Part shown: one piece after another, positions 8,384 to 16,619 of the stretch
How positions within the stretch are numbered: the stretch's first letter is position 1
How the letters are laid out: the number at the start of each line of letters is the position of its first letter
Origin: Leadbetterella sp964489955
GTDB lineage: Bacteria; Bacteroidota; Bacteroidia; Cytophagales; Spirosomataceae
Direction: 5' to 3'
NCBI GenBank assembly: GCA_964489955.1
Contig: CAZBAV010000058.1
Coordinates: 1 to 27,957 of the forward strand
DNA length: 27,957 bases
Notes under the pieces: model-generated
Database searches by the model: none
What the model saw: the letters and a program-made list of their open reading frames with translations, nothing else
What the model was told of the DNA's origin: nothing
Made by a program: the position numbers and the translations under genes

Positions 8384-9313
8384 ATGAAGACTAAAATATT
8401 TATAACTGGATCTTCCGGCTTTGTAGGAGGGCATTTGTCCAACTATTTAGAAAATAGATTTTTTGAGATTAAAACAGTTTCTCTTAGGGAAACATCTTGG
8501 AAATACTCTATTGACAATACTGGAGAAGCTATTATACATTTGGCAGGTAAAGCACATGACACACAAGAGACCTCATCAGAAAATGAGTATTTCAAAGTAA
8601 ACCGGGACTTAACGATTGATTTATTTAGGGAATTTCTAAAATCAGAAATTAGGGATTTTTTCTATTTTAGTTCTGTAAAGGCCGTCGCGGATACTGTAGA
8701 TAAGACACTCATTGAGGAGATAGAAGGAAATCCGCAAACACCATACGGTAAGTCAAAGTTTGAAGCAGAACAATACTTACTCAGTCAAAAATTGCCTTTA
8801 AGAAAGCGGTTGTTTATTATTCGTCCGTGTATGATTCATGGACCGGGAAACAAAGGAAATCTGAACTTATTATATAAATTGGTGGAAAAGGGAATACCTT
8901 GGCCTTTAGCTTCGTTTGAAAACCAACGTTCATTTTTGAGTATTGTCAACCTGAACTTTCTTGTTTTGGAATTGCTAAAAAACACTAAAGTCTCATCGGG
9001 AATCTATAATTTCGCAGATGATGAGTCACTATCTACAAATCAGGTAGTAGGCTTGATTTCAGAAGCGAGTGGTAATAAACCTCAACTATGGAAAATCCCG
9101 GCAGGACTGATAATCCAAATGTCAAAAGTTGGAGATGTGTTACACCTTCCGCTTAATTCTGAACGATTAAAAAAACTTACAGAAAGCTATCTTGTTTCCA
9201 ATCATAAAATAAAGTCAGTATTGGGTATAAATCAGTTACCTTTATCGGCAGAAGATGGTTTGAGGTTAACTATTGGAAGTTTTAAAAACTCAGGCAATGA
9301 TACGACTGTTTGA
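8384..9313 (+). CDS. NAD-dependent sugar epimerase/4-ketoreductase (extended SDR)
   Basis: A 309-residue extended short-chain dehydrogenase with a Rossmann motif GSSGFVGG (9-16), HLAGKAHD (52-59), the catalytic Ser region FSSVKAV (95-101) and the YxxxK pair Y121/K125 in YGKSK. It acts on a nucleotide-activated sugar. Genes of this type that directly precede a small phosphoglycosyl transferase often encode the 4-reductase giving UDP-QuiNAc or UDP-FucNAc (WbpV/WreQ-like). That pairing is seen here, since its end overlaps the transferase start by 17 bp, and a WbpM-type 4,6-dehydratase lies nearby at 11345 to provide the 4-keto substrate. The exact product is inferred, and a plain UDP-hexose 4-epimerase remains possible. 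Confidence 0.85.
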   Translation: MKTKIFITGSSGFVGGHLSNYLENRFFEIKTVSLRETSWKYSIDNTGEAIIHLAGKAHDTQETSSENEYFKVNRDLTIDLFREFLKSEIRDFFYFSSVKAVADTVDKTLIEEIEGNPQTPYGKSKFEAEQYLLSQKLPLRKRLFIIRPCMIHGPGNKGNLNLLYKLVEKGIPWPLASFENQRSFLSIVNLNFLVLELLKNTKVSSGIYNFADDESLSTNQVVGLISEASGNKPQLWKIPAGLIIQMSKVGDVLHLPLNSERLKKLTESYLVSNHKIKSVLGINQLPLSAEDGLRLTIGSFKNSGNDTTV

Positions 9314-9848
9314 TTTTATCTTTTCTTTTTTTGGTCTCCTGTTATTGTTTCCTGTGGGAATAATACTCTATTTTGTAGGTTTGTATGATACAGGGTCACC
9401 CGTTTTTAAGCAGGAGAGAGTCGGTAGAAACAAAAAGCCATTTGTATTGTATAAATTCAGGACAATGGATATCCATACAAAATCGATAGCAACTCATCTT
9501 ACCAGTCAGAGTTCAGTGACTAGATTTGGAGCATTTCTTCGGAAAACCAAACTAGATGAGTTACCTCAATTGGTTAATGTAGTAAAAGGAGATATGAGTC
9601 TGGTTGGGGCTAGGCCGTGTTTATTTAATCAAGATGAGCTAATACAAGAACGAGAAAGGAGAGGCGTCTTTAATTATCTTCCAGGAATAACAGGGTTGGC
9701 ACAGATAAATGGGATTGATATGTCTGTCCCGAAAAAACTTGCGGAGATAGACGCTGAAATGTTAAATACTCTTTCTTTAAAAGATTATTTTAGGTTTATT
9801 TTATTTACTATTTTGGGTAAAGGTGGAGGAGATAGGGTTGGGAAGTAG
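9297..9848 (+). CDS. Small initiating phosphoglycosyl transferase (PglC/WcaJ C-terminal type)
   Basis: Transfers a sugar-1-phosphate from a nucleotide sugar to undecaprenyl phosphate, the first step of the repeat unit. I use ATG 9297 (183 residues), because it places the single reentrant hydrophobic helix (FDFIFSFFGLLLLFPVGIIL) right at the N-terminus as in PglC; the TTG at 9273 would add eight unconserved residues. Motifs are KFRTM (53-57), the catalytic Asp-Glu dyad D87/E88 in KLDELPQL, and KGDMSLVGARP (97-107) (PF02397). It is the minimal monotopic form, without the WcaJ/WbaP N-terminal membrane domain. The start lies inside the end of the epimerase gene, so translation is probably coupled. 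Confidence 0.93.
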   Translation: MIRLFDFIFSFFGLLLLFPVGIILYFVGLYDTGSPVFKQERVGRNKKPFVLYKFRTMDIHTKSIATHLTSQSSVTRFGAFLRKTKLDELPQLVNVVKGDMSLVGARPCLFNQDELIQERERRGVFNYLPGITGLAQINGIDMSVPKKLAEIDAEMLNTLSLKDYFRFILFTILGKGGGDRVGK

Positions 9849-9975
9849 TAGCCTCTTTGGTAAATTTATTTCCTCGTAGCCGTAATTGCCAAATAATAAA
9901 AATAAAATTATTATCTAGCAAATATTTATTTTTACGTACTATATTCACGTTGAAATTAAAAAATATAAGAACACT

Positions 9976-11265
9976 ATGAAAAAAGTTTATCTTCTTATTT
10001 CGGGTCTTTTTATTTCTTCAGCTGTACTTGCTCAAGAAGTTAAAAATGTAGGTATTGGAACTTCTGCACCAGATAAATCTGCGGTGTTAGATATACAATC
10101 GAGTGACAAGGGACTTTTGATTCCTCGTCTAACAGAACAACAAATCAAGGCCATTGCTCAACCAGCAAAAGGTCTTCTTGTTTTTCAAACAGATGAGTCT
10201 AAATCTGGATTTCTTTTCTTTGATGGAGATAAATGGTCTCCGTTAACATCAGATGGTGCCAATGCCGTGACTACTATGGATGTTAATGGCTGGTCATTAA
10301 CAGGAAATGTTACTGGGGTGTCTGGTGTGAAGGCCGCTGCGAATGCTACAAGTTTTATAGGGACTCCGGCAGCTTTTCCTATTAACTTTAAGATTGGGGC
10401 CTTCAAAGCGGGTGAAATAGGAGTTAATGCAACTAAGAATATTTTCTTAGGAATACAGGGTGGGGAGTCTATGGCAGGAGGAATTAATAATGTGGGGTTG
10501 GGAGCTCAGAGCCTTCAGTATAATGCTTCGGGAAGTAATAATCTAGCAATTGGTACATTTTCTTTAAGAAACAATACAGGTAATTTAAATGTAGCAATTG
10601 GAACGATTGCTCTTAGAGATAACTTGGGGGGTAATCAAAACGTAGCAATTGGGGCGAATGCAATGAGTAATTCGAGCGGTAATTCAAATGTTGCGATTGG
10701 ACGTGCGGCAGGTCAAAACGCAGTGGGGAGTGGTAGTGTATTCATTGGATACAATGCGGGACGAAATGAAGCTACAGGAAATAGGCTATATATTGCAAAT
10801 ACAGAGACAGAAAACCCTCTGATAAAAGGAGAGTTTGACAAAAATACTCTAAGGATTAATACAAAGAATACTACTTCAAATACCGTTGGTTTCTTGGCTA
10901 TTGGAAACTTTGATGCTACATTTCCCATGCCAACCTCTAACTCGTATAAGTTAATTGTTCAGGGAGGGATTATTACAGAAAAAGTTAAGGTTGCATTAAA
11001 GGACACGCAGGACTGGGCTGACTACGTTTTCGAGCCGGAGTACAAAGCTAATATGTTAAGTTTGGAAGAGGTAGAAGCTTTCACCCTTAAGAATAAGCAT
11101 TTACCTAATGTACCATCAGCAAAAGAAATGGTAGAAAAGGGGTTAGATGTAGGTGAAACTTCAAGGATGTTTATGGAGAAAATAGAGGAGCTTACACTTT
11201 ATGTAATCGAATTAGATAAGGAGGTTAAGGCACTAAAAGCAGAGAATGCTAAACTTAAGAAATAA
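9976..11265 (+). CDS. Secreted surface protein with YadA-head-like repeats and Bacteroidota tail domain
   Basis: A 429-residue secreted protein. It has a signal peptide (1-19, ending VLAQ); an N-terminal module with VGIGTSAPDKSAVLDI and KGLLIPRLTEQQ (about 25-90), common in Bacteroidota surface proteins; at least five degenerate repeats of N-x-A-IG-x-x-A (about 171-262, such as NNLAIG, LNVAIG, QNVAIG, SNVAIG, GSVFIG), as in trimeric autotransporter heads; and a C-terminal module with DWADYVF (about 345-352) and KHLPNVPSA (374-382), ending in a Lys/Glu-rich coiled coil (397-429). The likely form is a trimeric beta-roll fibre on the cell surface. It stands alone between the phosphoglycosyl transferase and the 4,6-dehydratase and is followed by a strong hairpin. 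Function is unknown; adhesion or a fibre role is inferred. Confidence 0.85.
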   Translation: MKKVYLLISGLFISSAVLAQEVKNVGIGTSAPDKSAVLDIQSSDKGLLIPRLTEQQIKAIAQPAKGLLVFQTDESKSGFLFFDGDKWSPLTSDGANAVTTMDVNGWSLTGNVTGVSGVKAAANATSFIGTPAAFPINFKIGAFKAGEIGVNATKNIFLGIQGGESMAGGINNVGLGAQSLQYNASGSNNLAIGTFSLRNNTGNLNVAIGTIALRDNLGGNQNVAIGANAMSNSSGNSNVAIGRAAGQNAVGSGSVFIGYNAGRNEATGNRLYIANTETENPLIKGEFDKNTLRINTKNTTSNTVGFLAIGNFDATFPMPTSNSYKLIVQGGIITEKVKVALKDTQDWADYVFEPEYKANMLSLEEVEAFTLKNKHLPNVPSAKEMVEKGLDVGETSRMFMEKIEELTLYVIELDKEVKALKAENAKLKK

Positions 11266-11285
11266 GAATTTTCTTCCTAATTAAG

Positions 11286-11321
11286 CAAAAGCTACTTAAC
11301 TTTATCGTTGGGTAGCTTTTG
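11286..11321 (+). terminator. Strong hairpin after the surface-protein gene
   Basis: CAAAAGCTACTTAAC (11286-11300) pairs with GTTGGGTAGCTTTTG (11307-11321) over 15 pairs including two G-T wobbles, around a 6-nt loop TTTATC. The A4 before and T4 in the 3' arm give the look of an intrinsic terminator. The run of T after the stem is short, so some read-through into the dehydratase gene, only 23 bp on, is possible. Confidence 0.8.
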
Positions 11322-11344
11322 TGTCTAAAACTTTCCCTTTTTTT

Positions 11345-13273
11345 ATGCTAAAACTTTTACATCGCTATAACGATAAGTTTGTGTCCAAATGGTTGGTTTT
11401 GACCATGGATATCTTTATTGTAGCCTTTGCTTTTGTAATAGCGGTGGCTGTGAGGTATAATTTTGATTTTCGGTACTTTGATCCTTCTCTTTTCAAGTAT
11501 CATATTGCCTTACTTTGTATAATTAAGGTTTTCTTCTTTAATGTCTTTGCTACATACTCCGGAATAATAAGACATACCACGCTTAATGATGCCAAGCAGA
11601 TTTTAAAGGCGTCTTTATTGGGATCCGGTTTGTTAATCGGGCTTAATTCTGTCAATGGTCTTTTTGCGGGGAATTATTTCTCAATACCCAATACCATCCT
11701 GTTTATTGATTTCTTCATTTCTGTTTTTGGCTTAATAGCCAGTAGGGTCCTTATAAAGAACGTATTTGACGGACTAGCAGATAGTTTTAAATCAAGAAAG
11801 AAGGTCATAATTTATGGTGCTGGTCGTTTGGGTTTGTTGACTAAAGATACCCTTTTGGCGGATGGAACAAGCCAATACAAAATTTTGTGTTTAGTTGACG
11901 ATAATTCCCAGAAAATTGGAAAAAGGATTGATGGGGTAAAAGTTCTTTCTCGGGCGGACGCAATAGAATTAGTAAAGACATCCAGGCTTGATAATATTGA
12001 GATGGTCTTTGCTATTCAGGCAATTTCAACGGTTCGGAAAGGAGAAATCACCGAAGAGTTTATGGAATTAGGTATACCATTGCGTATGGTGCCTCCAGTT
12101 AAACAATGGATAAATGGGCAACTCAGCCCGGCACAAATATCCAATATTAGTATAGAAGACTTATTGGATAGGCCATCTATTCAGATTAATAATCGGTCGG
12201 TTAAGGCTTTTGTTAAAGGTAAGAGAATCTTAGTTACAGGGGCCGCAGGATCTATAGGTAGTGAAATCGTTCGACAATTAATAAGTTTTGAACCTGAGCA
12301 GGTAATCATTCTGGACCAGGCAGAGTCTCCGCTATATGATTTGGAAAGCGAGTTGACTCGTCTTAAAAGTAACCTCAGGTACGACATGAAGTTGTCCGTG
12401 GAGGTGAGGAGCATTACGAATATGGCTCAAATGGAAAAGGTTTTTGTCAGATACAAACCAGAAGTGGTTTTCCACGCAGCAGCATATAAACATGTCCCTT
12501 TAATGGAGGCTAATCCATTTAAGGCGGTGGAAGTTAATACCTTTGGGACACAAGGTTTGGCGGATTTAGCCAGTAAGCATAAGGTGGAGAAGTTTGTATT
12601 TATTTCGACAGATAAGGCCGTGAACCCAACTAATGTAATGGGGGCTACCAAACGTCTGGCTGAGATATATGTACAGAGTCTGAATAGTAACCACGATAAT
12701 GATACGCGTTTTATTGTTACCCGTTTTGGAAATGTTCTGGGAAGTAATGGCTCTGTCATTCCACTGTTTAAGAAGCAAATAGAGCAGGGAGGTCCGGTTA
12801 CCGTAACGCATAAAGATATTATACGGTATTTCATGACCATCCCGGAGGCGTGCCAGTTGGTTTTGGAAGCGGGAACGATGGGTAAAGGTGGAGAGATTTT
12901 CGTTTTTGATATGGGAGTTCCGGTCAGGATAGTTGACTTAGCGGAAAAGATGATTAAGCTTTCCGGCTTTGACCCCTATACCCAAATTGCAATAGAGTTT
13001 TCAGGCCTAAGGCCAGGAGAGAAACTGTATGAGGAGTTACTTAGTGATGAGGAGTCTACCATACCCACACATCACGCCAAAATTATGGCAGCAAAGGTAA
13101 AAGCCCAAAACCATGCTATTATTTACACGGAGTTTGTAACTACAAGAAAGGTACTGAATGAAATGATGCCGCTGGAAATTGTACGCTTTCTAAAAAGAAT
13201 GGTACCGGAATATATATCTAACAATTCTCCTTTCGAAAAGCTTGATGAAGAGCAAGAGGAATCAGCAGTATAA
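11345..13273 (+). CDS. WbpM/FlaA1-type nucleotide-sugar 4,6-dehydratase, membrane-anchored
   Basis: Makes the 4-keto-6-deoxy intermediate from UDP-GlcNAc (or a related sugar) for deoxy-sugar synthesis. I take ATG 11345 (642 residues); the GTG at 11321 would start inside the terminator stem. Order of parts: about four N-terminal membrane helices (to about 140), a first Rossmann domain with IIYGAGRLG (about 155-163), and a catalytic extended-SDR domain with TGAAGSIG (298-305) and STDKAVNPTNVMGATK (421-436). That last stretch has Met where classic SDRs have Tyr, the S-M-K arrangement of WbpM, followed by GLRPGEKLYEELL. Full length for the CapD/WbpM family (PF02719). It ends 6 bp from the convergent kinase gene. 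Confidence 0.93.
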   Translation: MLKLLHRYNDKFVSKWLVLTMDIFIVAFAFVIAVAVRYNFDFRYFDPSLFKYHIALLCIIKVFFFNVFATYSGIIRHTTLNDAKQILKASLLGSGLLIGLNSVNGLFAGNYFSIPNTILFIDFFISVFGLIASRVLIKNVFDGLADSFKSRKKVIIYGAGRLGLLTKDTLLADGTSQYKILCLVDDNSQKIGKRIDGVKVLSRADAIELVKTSRLDNIEMVFAIQAISTVRKGEITEEFMELGIPLRMVPPVKQWINGQLSPAQISNISIEDLLDRPSIQINNRSVKAFVKGKRILVTGAAGSIGSEIVRQLISFEPEQVIILDQAESPLYDLESELTRLKSNLRYDMKLSVEVRSITNMAQMEKVFVRYKPEVVFHAAAYKHVPLMEANPFKAVEVNTFGTQGLADLASKHKVEKFVFISTDKAVNPTNVMGATKRLAEIYVQSLNSNHDNDTRFIVTRFGNVLGSNGSVIPLFKKQIEQGGPVTVTHKDIIRYFMTIPEACQLVLEAGTMGKGGEIFVFDMGVPVRIVDLAEKMIKLSGFDPYTQIAIEFSGLRPGEKLYEELLSDEESTIPTHHAKIMAAKVKAQNHAIIYTEFVTTRKVLNEMMPLEIVRFLKRMVPEYISNNSPFEKLDEEQEESAV

Positions 13274-13299
13274 GATCCGTTAATCCTCTACTCTTGTTC
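13250..13299. terminator. Possible shared terminator between convergent genes
   Basis: GAGCAAGAG (13250-13258) can pair with CTCTTGTTC (13291-13299), one pair being a wobble; alternatively AGAGGA (13255-13260) pairs with TCCTCT (13284-13289). Both structures straddle the two stop codons, which are only 6 bp apart. No clear T tract follows on either strand, so this is tentative. Confidence 0.3.
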
Positions 13300-14350
13300 C
13301 CTCGGCTATCTCTATAATATAAGGTTTTCCGCCTTCTTTTTCTATTGCTTCTGCTACCGCTTCGGCATTATTCGGAGCATATGCAAACATACAACCTCCA
13401 CCTCCAGAACCATTTATTTTAGCACCTAACGCACCTGTTTTGAGAGAGGCTTCAACCATACGGTCAATTTTCTGGGTAGAGACCTTTTTGGCATCCCGGA
13501 GGCTATCTTGGTGTAGGTTAAGTAATTCACCTACTCTTTTCTGGTCTATATTCCCGCTTTCGAACATGGATCTTGCTTCTATCAGAATATCGCGGTCCGA
13601 GAGGTTGCCTTTTAAAAGTTTAAATTGGGCATCATCTAAAAAATTCTCGTAATTATCTGCTATCTCAGCCGGACTATTAAAGAGATCGAAGGTAGGGTCT
13701 TTTTCTTTGAGTTTTGACAGCACATCTAACATCCCAAATTTTACGTGTTTGAGAATTCCTAAGGTATCTTTTGGTTCCAGGGAATCACCCAAAACAAAGC
13801 TCCCTAGGCTTACAGGATAAGACAATGCTTTTACCTCGGGTGTGGTTTGCAAGTACATAATATTACCTAAGGCGGTAGAGAACTGGTCCATCATACCCCC
13901 TGGTTCTCCAAATTCGTTTACTTCTGCATCTACGGCAAGCTTACCAATCATAAATTGGTTTATAGTAGGATTAGGTTTTACATCGGCCATTTGAGCCAGG
14001 AAATGAATCCAGCTAACCAAAAGGGCAGAAGAACTGGATGTCCCGGAGTTTATAGGAATATTTCCTCTCACATGCACATCAAATCCTGAGTTAAACTGAT
14101 ATCCGTTTCTTCTGAGAATATTGATTGCCGATTTATAATAATCTCGTTCTTTGGTGTAAGTAAGTTCGGGTTCGAGGAAGAAGACCTCTTCGGAATTAAT
14201 GTCCGGTAAGTTTATATGGATTTTATTATCGGATCTTTTTTCACCCGTAATACTAATCCGGCGGGATATTGCTGCAGCTATAACTGGTAAACCTAGGTAA
14301 TCTTGGTGTTCTCCAAAAAGGCAAATCCTGCCAGGCGTTGAAACTTTCAT
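13280..14350 (-). CDS. GHMP-family sugar kinase, galactokinase-like
   Basis: ATP-dependent small-molecule kinase of the GHMP superfamily (356 residues from ATG at 14350). The frame is open to 14425, but a TAGTTTTG promoter box lies at 14402-14409 (- strand), and the family's N-terminal strand MKVSTPGRICLFGEHQDY begins at 14350, so I chose that start. Motif 1 is GRICLFGEHQDY, close to the galactokinase signature; motif 2 is PINSGTSSSSAL (about 99-110); GEPGGMMDQF (148-157) carries the likely catalytic Asp; motif 3 is KINGSGGGGCMF (311-322). The substrate is probably a hexose, though galactose itself is not certain, since no galT or mutarotase gene is adjacent. Cytoplasmic. Confidence 0.85.
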   Translation of the reverse strand: MKVSTPGRICLFGEHQDYLGLPVIAAAISRRISITGEKRSDNKIHINLPDINSEEVFFLEPELTYTKERDYYKSAINILRRNGYQFNSGFDVHVRGNIPINSGTSSSSALLVSWIHFLAQMADVKPNPTINQFMIGKLAVDAEVNEFGEPGGMMDQFSTALGNIMYLQTTPEVKALSYPVSLGSFVLGDSLEPKDTLGILKHVKFGMLDVLSKLKEKDPTFDLFNSPAEIADNYENFLDDAQFKLLKGNLSDRDILIEARSMFESGNIDQKRVGELLNLHQDSLRDAKKVSTQKIDRMVEASLKTGALGAKINGSGGGGCMFAYAPNNAEAVAEAIEKEGGKPYIIEIAEGTRVED

Positions 14351-14401
14351 AGTTTGCGTTAAGATGTGGTTATTGGACACAACTTCATAGTTTAAATCAG
14401 G

Positions 14402-14409
14402 CAAAACTA
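14402..14409 (-). promoter_or_regulatory. -7 box of GHMP kinase promoter
   Basis: The minus strand reads TAGTTTTG, a full match to the Bacteroidota TAnnTTTG box, about 50 bp upstream of the kinase start. No good TTTG -33 element is seen at the standard spacing. Confidence 0.45.
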
Positions 14410-14505
14410 AGAATAATTTCATCATTTATTTGTTCCCGATTAAACTAAAATAATATGTGTAGAGGCTTTTACAGGGTTAAGAAACTGTTAAAAAACCAGT
14501 TACGA

Positions 14506-14536
14506 TTTGGAGATGTACTTTTTTTTAGTAAATTCA
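14506..14536 (+). promoter_or_regulatory. Bacteroidota-type promoter of HNH gene
   Basis: TTTG at 14506-14509, a 19-bp spacer and TAAATTCA at 14529-14536. This fits TTTG-N19-TAnnTTTG with two mismatches in the last half. The start codon follows 18 bp later. Confidence 0.5.
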
Positions 14537-14554
14537 CAGAACAATAAGGTTTAA

Positions 14555-15058
14555 ATGGGGCGGCAAGTTTTGATACTGAATGCCGATTACAGTGCAATAA
14601 GTACTTGCACTGTTCCAAAGGCATTTTTATTGGTTTATTTAAATAAAGCCGAAATGGTTTCGGAGAGCGAAATGTATGCACTAAGAACCGTTTCTCAGGT
14701 GTTTGCTATGCCCACTATTATCCGCTTGCATCAATATGTAAAAGTGCCTTACAAAAGCATAGTGATGACCCGCCACAACATTTTCAAACGAGACCATAAT
14801 CAATGTCAATACTGCGGAGCTACTAAAAATCTAACTTTGGATCACGTTCTACCAAAGTCTCGCGGAGGTAAGACTGTCTGGGACAATTTGGTAACGGCTT
14901 GTGTTTATTGTAACTCTAGAAAAGGAGATAAACTACCAGATGAAATGGGTATGCCTTTAAAGAAAAAGCCATTTAAACCATCCTTTTTGATGTTTGTACG
15001 GGACTATTCTGGTCTTGTACAGCAAGATTGGCTTCCTTACTTGAATAGATGGAAATAG
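14555..15058 (+). CDS. HNH endonuclease family protein
   Basis: A 167-residue protein with a C-terminal HNH/zinc module: CQYCG (84-88), TLDHVLPKSRGG (94-105) with the Asp-His pair, N111, and CVYCNSRKGD (116-125), which supplies two more metal-binding cysteines (PF01844/PF14279-like). The N-terminal part (VLILNADYSAIS, KAFLLVYLNKAEMV) is the conserved lead of a widely distributed stand-alone HNH family found in many bacteria. No methyltransferase or restriction subunit is adjacent, so a restriction-modification role is not supported; DNA repair or processing is more plausible but unproven. Confidence 0.9.
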   Translation: MGRQVLILNADYSAISTCTVPKAFLLVYLNKAEMVSESEMYALRTVSQVFAMPTIIRLHQYVKVPYKSIVMTRHNIFKRDHNQCQYCGATKNLTLDHVLPKSRGGKTVWDNLVTACVYCNSRKGDKLPDEMGMPLKKKPFKPSFLMFVRDYSGLVQQDWLPYLNRWK

Positions 15059-15071
15059 GGTTATAACTTTG
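15041..15071 (+). promoter_or_regulatory. Promoter of leucyl aminopeptidase gene
   Basis: TTG at 15041-15043, a 20-bp spacer and a perfect TAACTTTG box at 15064-15071. It lies across the 3' end of the HNH gene and gives a very short leader (start codon at 15091). Confidence 0.6.
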
Positions 15072-15090
15072 TGGAAACACAGAAGAACAG

Positions 15091-16470
15091 ATGAACTATT
15101 TTATACCCCTATTTGAGGGAAATGACACCTCCTTTATTCCGAAATCTTATCTAGATGGTTTTGCAGGAAAAGCAAAAGAGCATGTATTTTATGCAGACCA
15201 GGACGGGAACAAGTATCATGTTTGGGGATTGGGGAAAAAGAGAGATTCTTTTTCGATCACCAACGCTGTCAGGAGTTTCTTTTATAAGCAAAAGAAAAAT
15301 TTGAAAGGTCAGGTCGAAATCAAGCTTAATGATGAGGTTGCCAAGTTTGCTGCAGAAATAAGCCAAGGGCTGCATTTAGGCAAGTACGAGATAGGGTATT
15401 TAAAGACAGTAGACGAGGATACCGAAACCTGGTATGACAACGGTCCTAACTTTAGTTTTTCCGGGTCTTTTAATAGTGCAGACATCCAGAAAGGGCGAGA
15501 CTTTGCCTTTGTACAGATGCGTATTATGAAGTGGTGTGATGCTCCCGGGAATTACAAAACACCGCAAATCTTAGCAAAGTGGATTGTAGAATCTGGTAAG
15601 GAAAGCGGATTTGAGGTAGAAATCTATGATAAAAACAAACTGGAAGAATTGGGTTTTCATGCTTTGCTGGGAGTGGGGAGAGGCAGTAGAGAAAATCCGC
15701 CCTTATTTTGTTTGCTAAAGTATACACACTCCGATGCGACAAAAACAATTGGTTTGGTTGGGAAAGGAGTAACGTTTGATACGGGTGGTGTTTCTTTAAA
15801 ACCCGGAGATAATATGAGCTACATGAAGTCTGATATGGGCGGGGCAGCGGCGGTAGCAGGTACTTTTGAAATGGCAGCAAGGTTGAAATTGCCTGTGAAC
15901 CTTATCGGGGCCATTCCCATTACGGAAAATTGTATAGATTCGTATGCGATTAAACCCGGAGACGTTATTAGCTCTTATTTAGGTAAGACGATTGAAGTAA
16001 TCAATACCGATGCGGAAGGCCGCTTAATTTTGGCGGATGCGTTAGGGTATCTTACCAAGAACTATCCTACAGACGTACTGATAGACTTGGCCACTTTAAC
16101 AGGAAACTGCATAATGGCCTTGGGATATAAAGCTGCGGCTCTGATTTCGCCTAATGATGAGTTAGCAGAAGACTTGTTTAGAGCCGGTTTAGAAACCGGA
16201 GAAAAAGTGTGGCGGATGCCGCATTGGGACGAGTATAAAGATTCATTAAAATCGGACATCGCAGATTTGAAAAACTTGGCAGGTTCGCCAATAGGCGGGG
16301 CAATAAATGCGGCAAAATTTCTGGAAGAGTTTGTAGATAAACACAATTCTTGGGCACATCTGGATATTGCAGGAACAGCATTTGGAGATTCGGAGTATGG
16401 CTCTATGAAGTCAGCCACGGGATATGGAGTCCGTTTATTAATCCATTACATAGAGTCGAGCATAAAATAG
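15091..16470 (+). CDS. Leucyl aminopeptidase, M17 family
   Basis: Cytoplasmic dinuclear-metal aminopeptidase that releases N-terminal residues from peptides, acting in peptide turnover. The 459-residue protein has the M17 N-terminal domain (to about 170) and the catalytic domain with GKGVTFDTGG (224-233; Lys225 and Asp230), KSDMGGAAAV (246-255; Asp248), the signature NTDAEGRL (305-312; Asp307, Glu309) and DLATLTGNC (332-340). The metal ligands of the family appear intact. Start ATG 15091 fits the short leader from its own promoter. It is a single-gene unit; the next gene begins 149 bp later with its own -7 box. Confidence 0.95.
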   Translation: MNYFIPLFEGNDTSFIPKSYLDGFAGKAKEHVFYADQDGNKYHVWGLGKKRDSFSITNAVRSFFYKQKKNLKGQVEIKLNDEVAKFAAEISQGLHLGKYEIGYLKTVDEDTETWYDNGPNFSFSGSFNSADIQKGRDFAFVQMRIMKWCDAPGNYKTPQILAKWIVESGKESGFEVEIYDKNKLEELGFHALLGVGRGSRENPPLFCLLKYTHSDATKTIGLVGKGVTFDTGGVSLKPGDNMSYMKSDMGGAAAVAGTFEMAARLKLPVNLIGAIPITENCIDSYAIKPGDVISSYLGKTIEVINTDAEGRLILADALGYLTKNYPTDVLIDLATLTGNCIMALGYKAAALISPNDELAEDLFRAGLETGEKVWRMPHWDEYKDSLKSDIADLKNLAGSPIGGAINAAKFLEEFVDKHNSWAHLDIAGTAFGDSEYGSMKSATGYGVRLLIHYIESSIK

Positions 16471-16580
16471 ATACTGTAGAGCCAAATTGTTTGGATTTAC
16501 TTAGTCTTTTTGTGCTTGTAAGCCGTATATGATATACAACTTTTTTGGAGAGATTGTCCTTTCGGTGGGATTATTCTTAA

Positions 16581-16588
16581 TATTTTTG
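16581..16588 (+). promoter_or_regulatory. -7 box ahead of DUF1080 operon
   Basis: TATTTTTG is a full match to TAnnTTTG, 31 bp before the ATG at 16620. The -33 element is weak. It would drive both the DUF1080-PA14 gene and the propeller/cytochrome gene. Confidence 0.45.
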
Positions 16589-16619
16589 TAAAAACAGAAC
16601 CTTAAAATATTTTCTTGGA

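Noticed and set aside
10490..10770. Regularly spaced repeats in the surface-protein gene as a CRISPR array
   Set aside because: The repetition is at the protein level (degenerate NxAIG motifs), the DNA units differ from one another, and the frame is continuous through them.
12427..12840. 137-residue minus-strand frame inside the dehydratase gene
   Set aside because: It is an antisense shadow of a strongly conserved catalytic domain, with no domain, promoter or neighbour of its own.
14555..15058. HNH gene as part of a restriction-modification or retron-like defence system
   Set aside because: No methyltransferase, reverse transcriptase or other defence partner is next to it, and the protein matches a common stand-alone HNH family.
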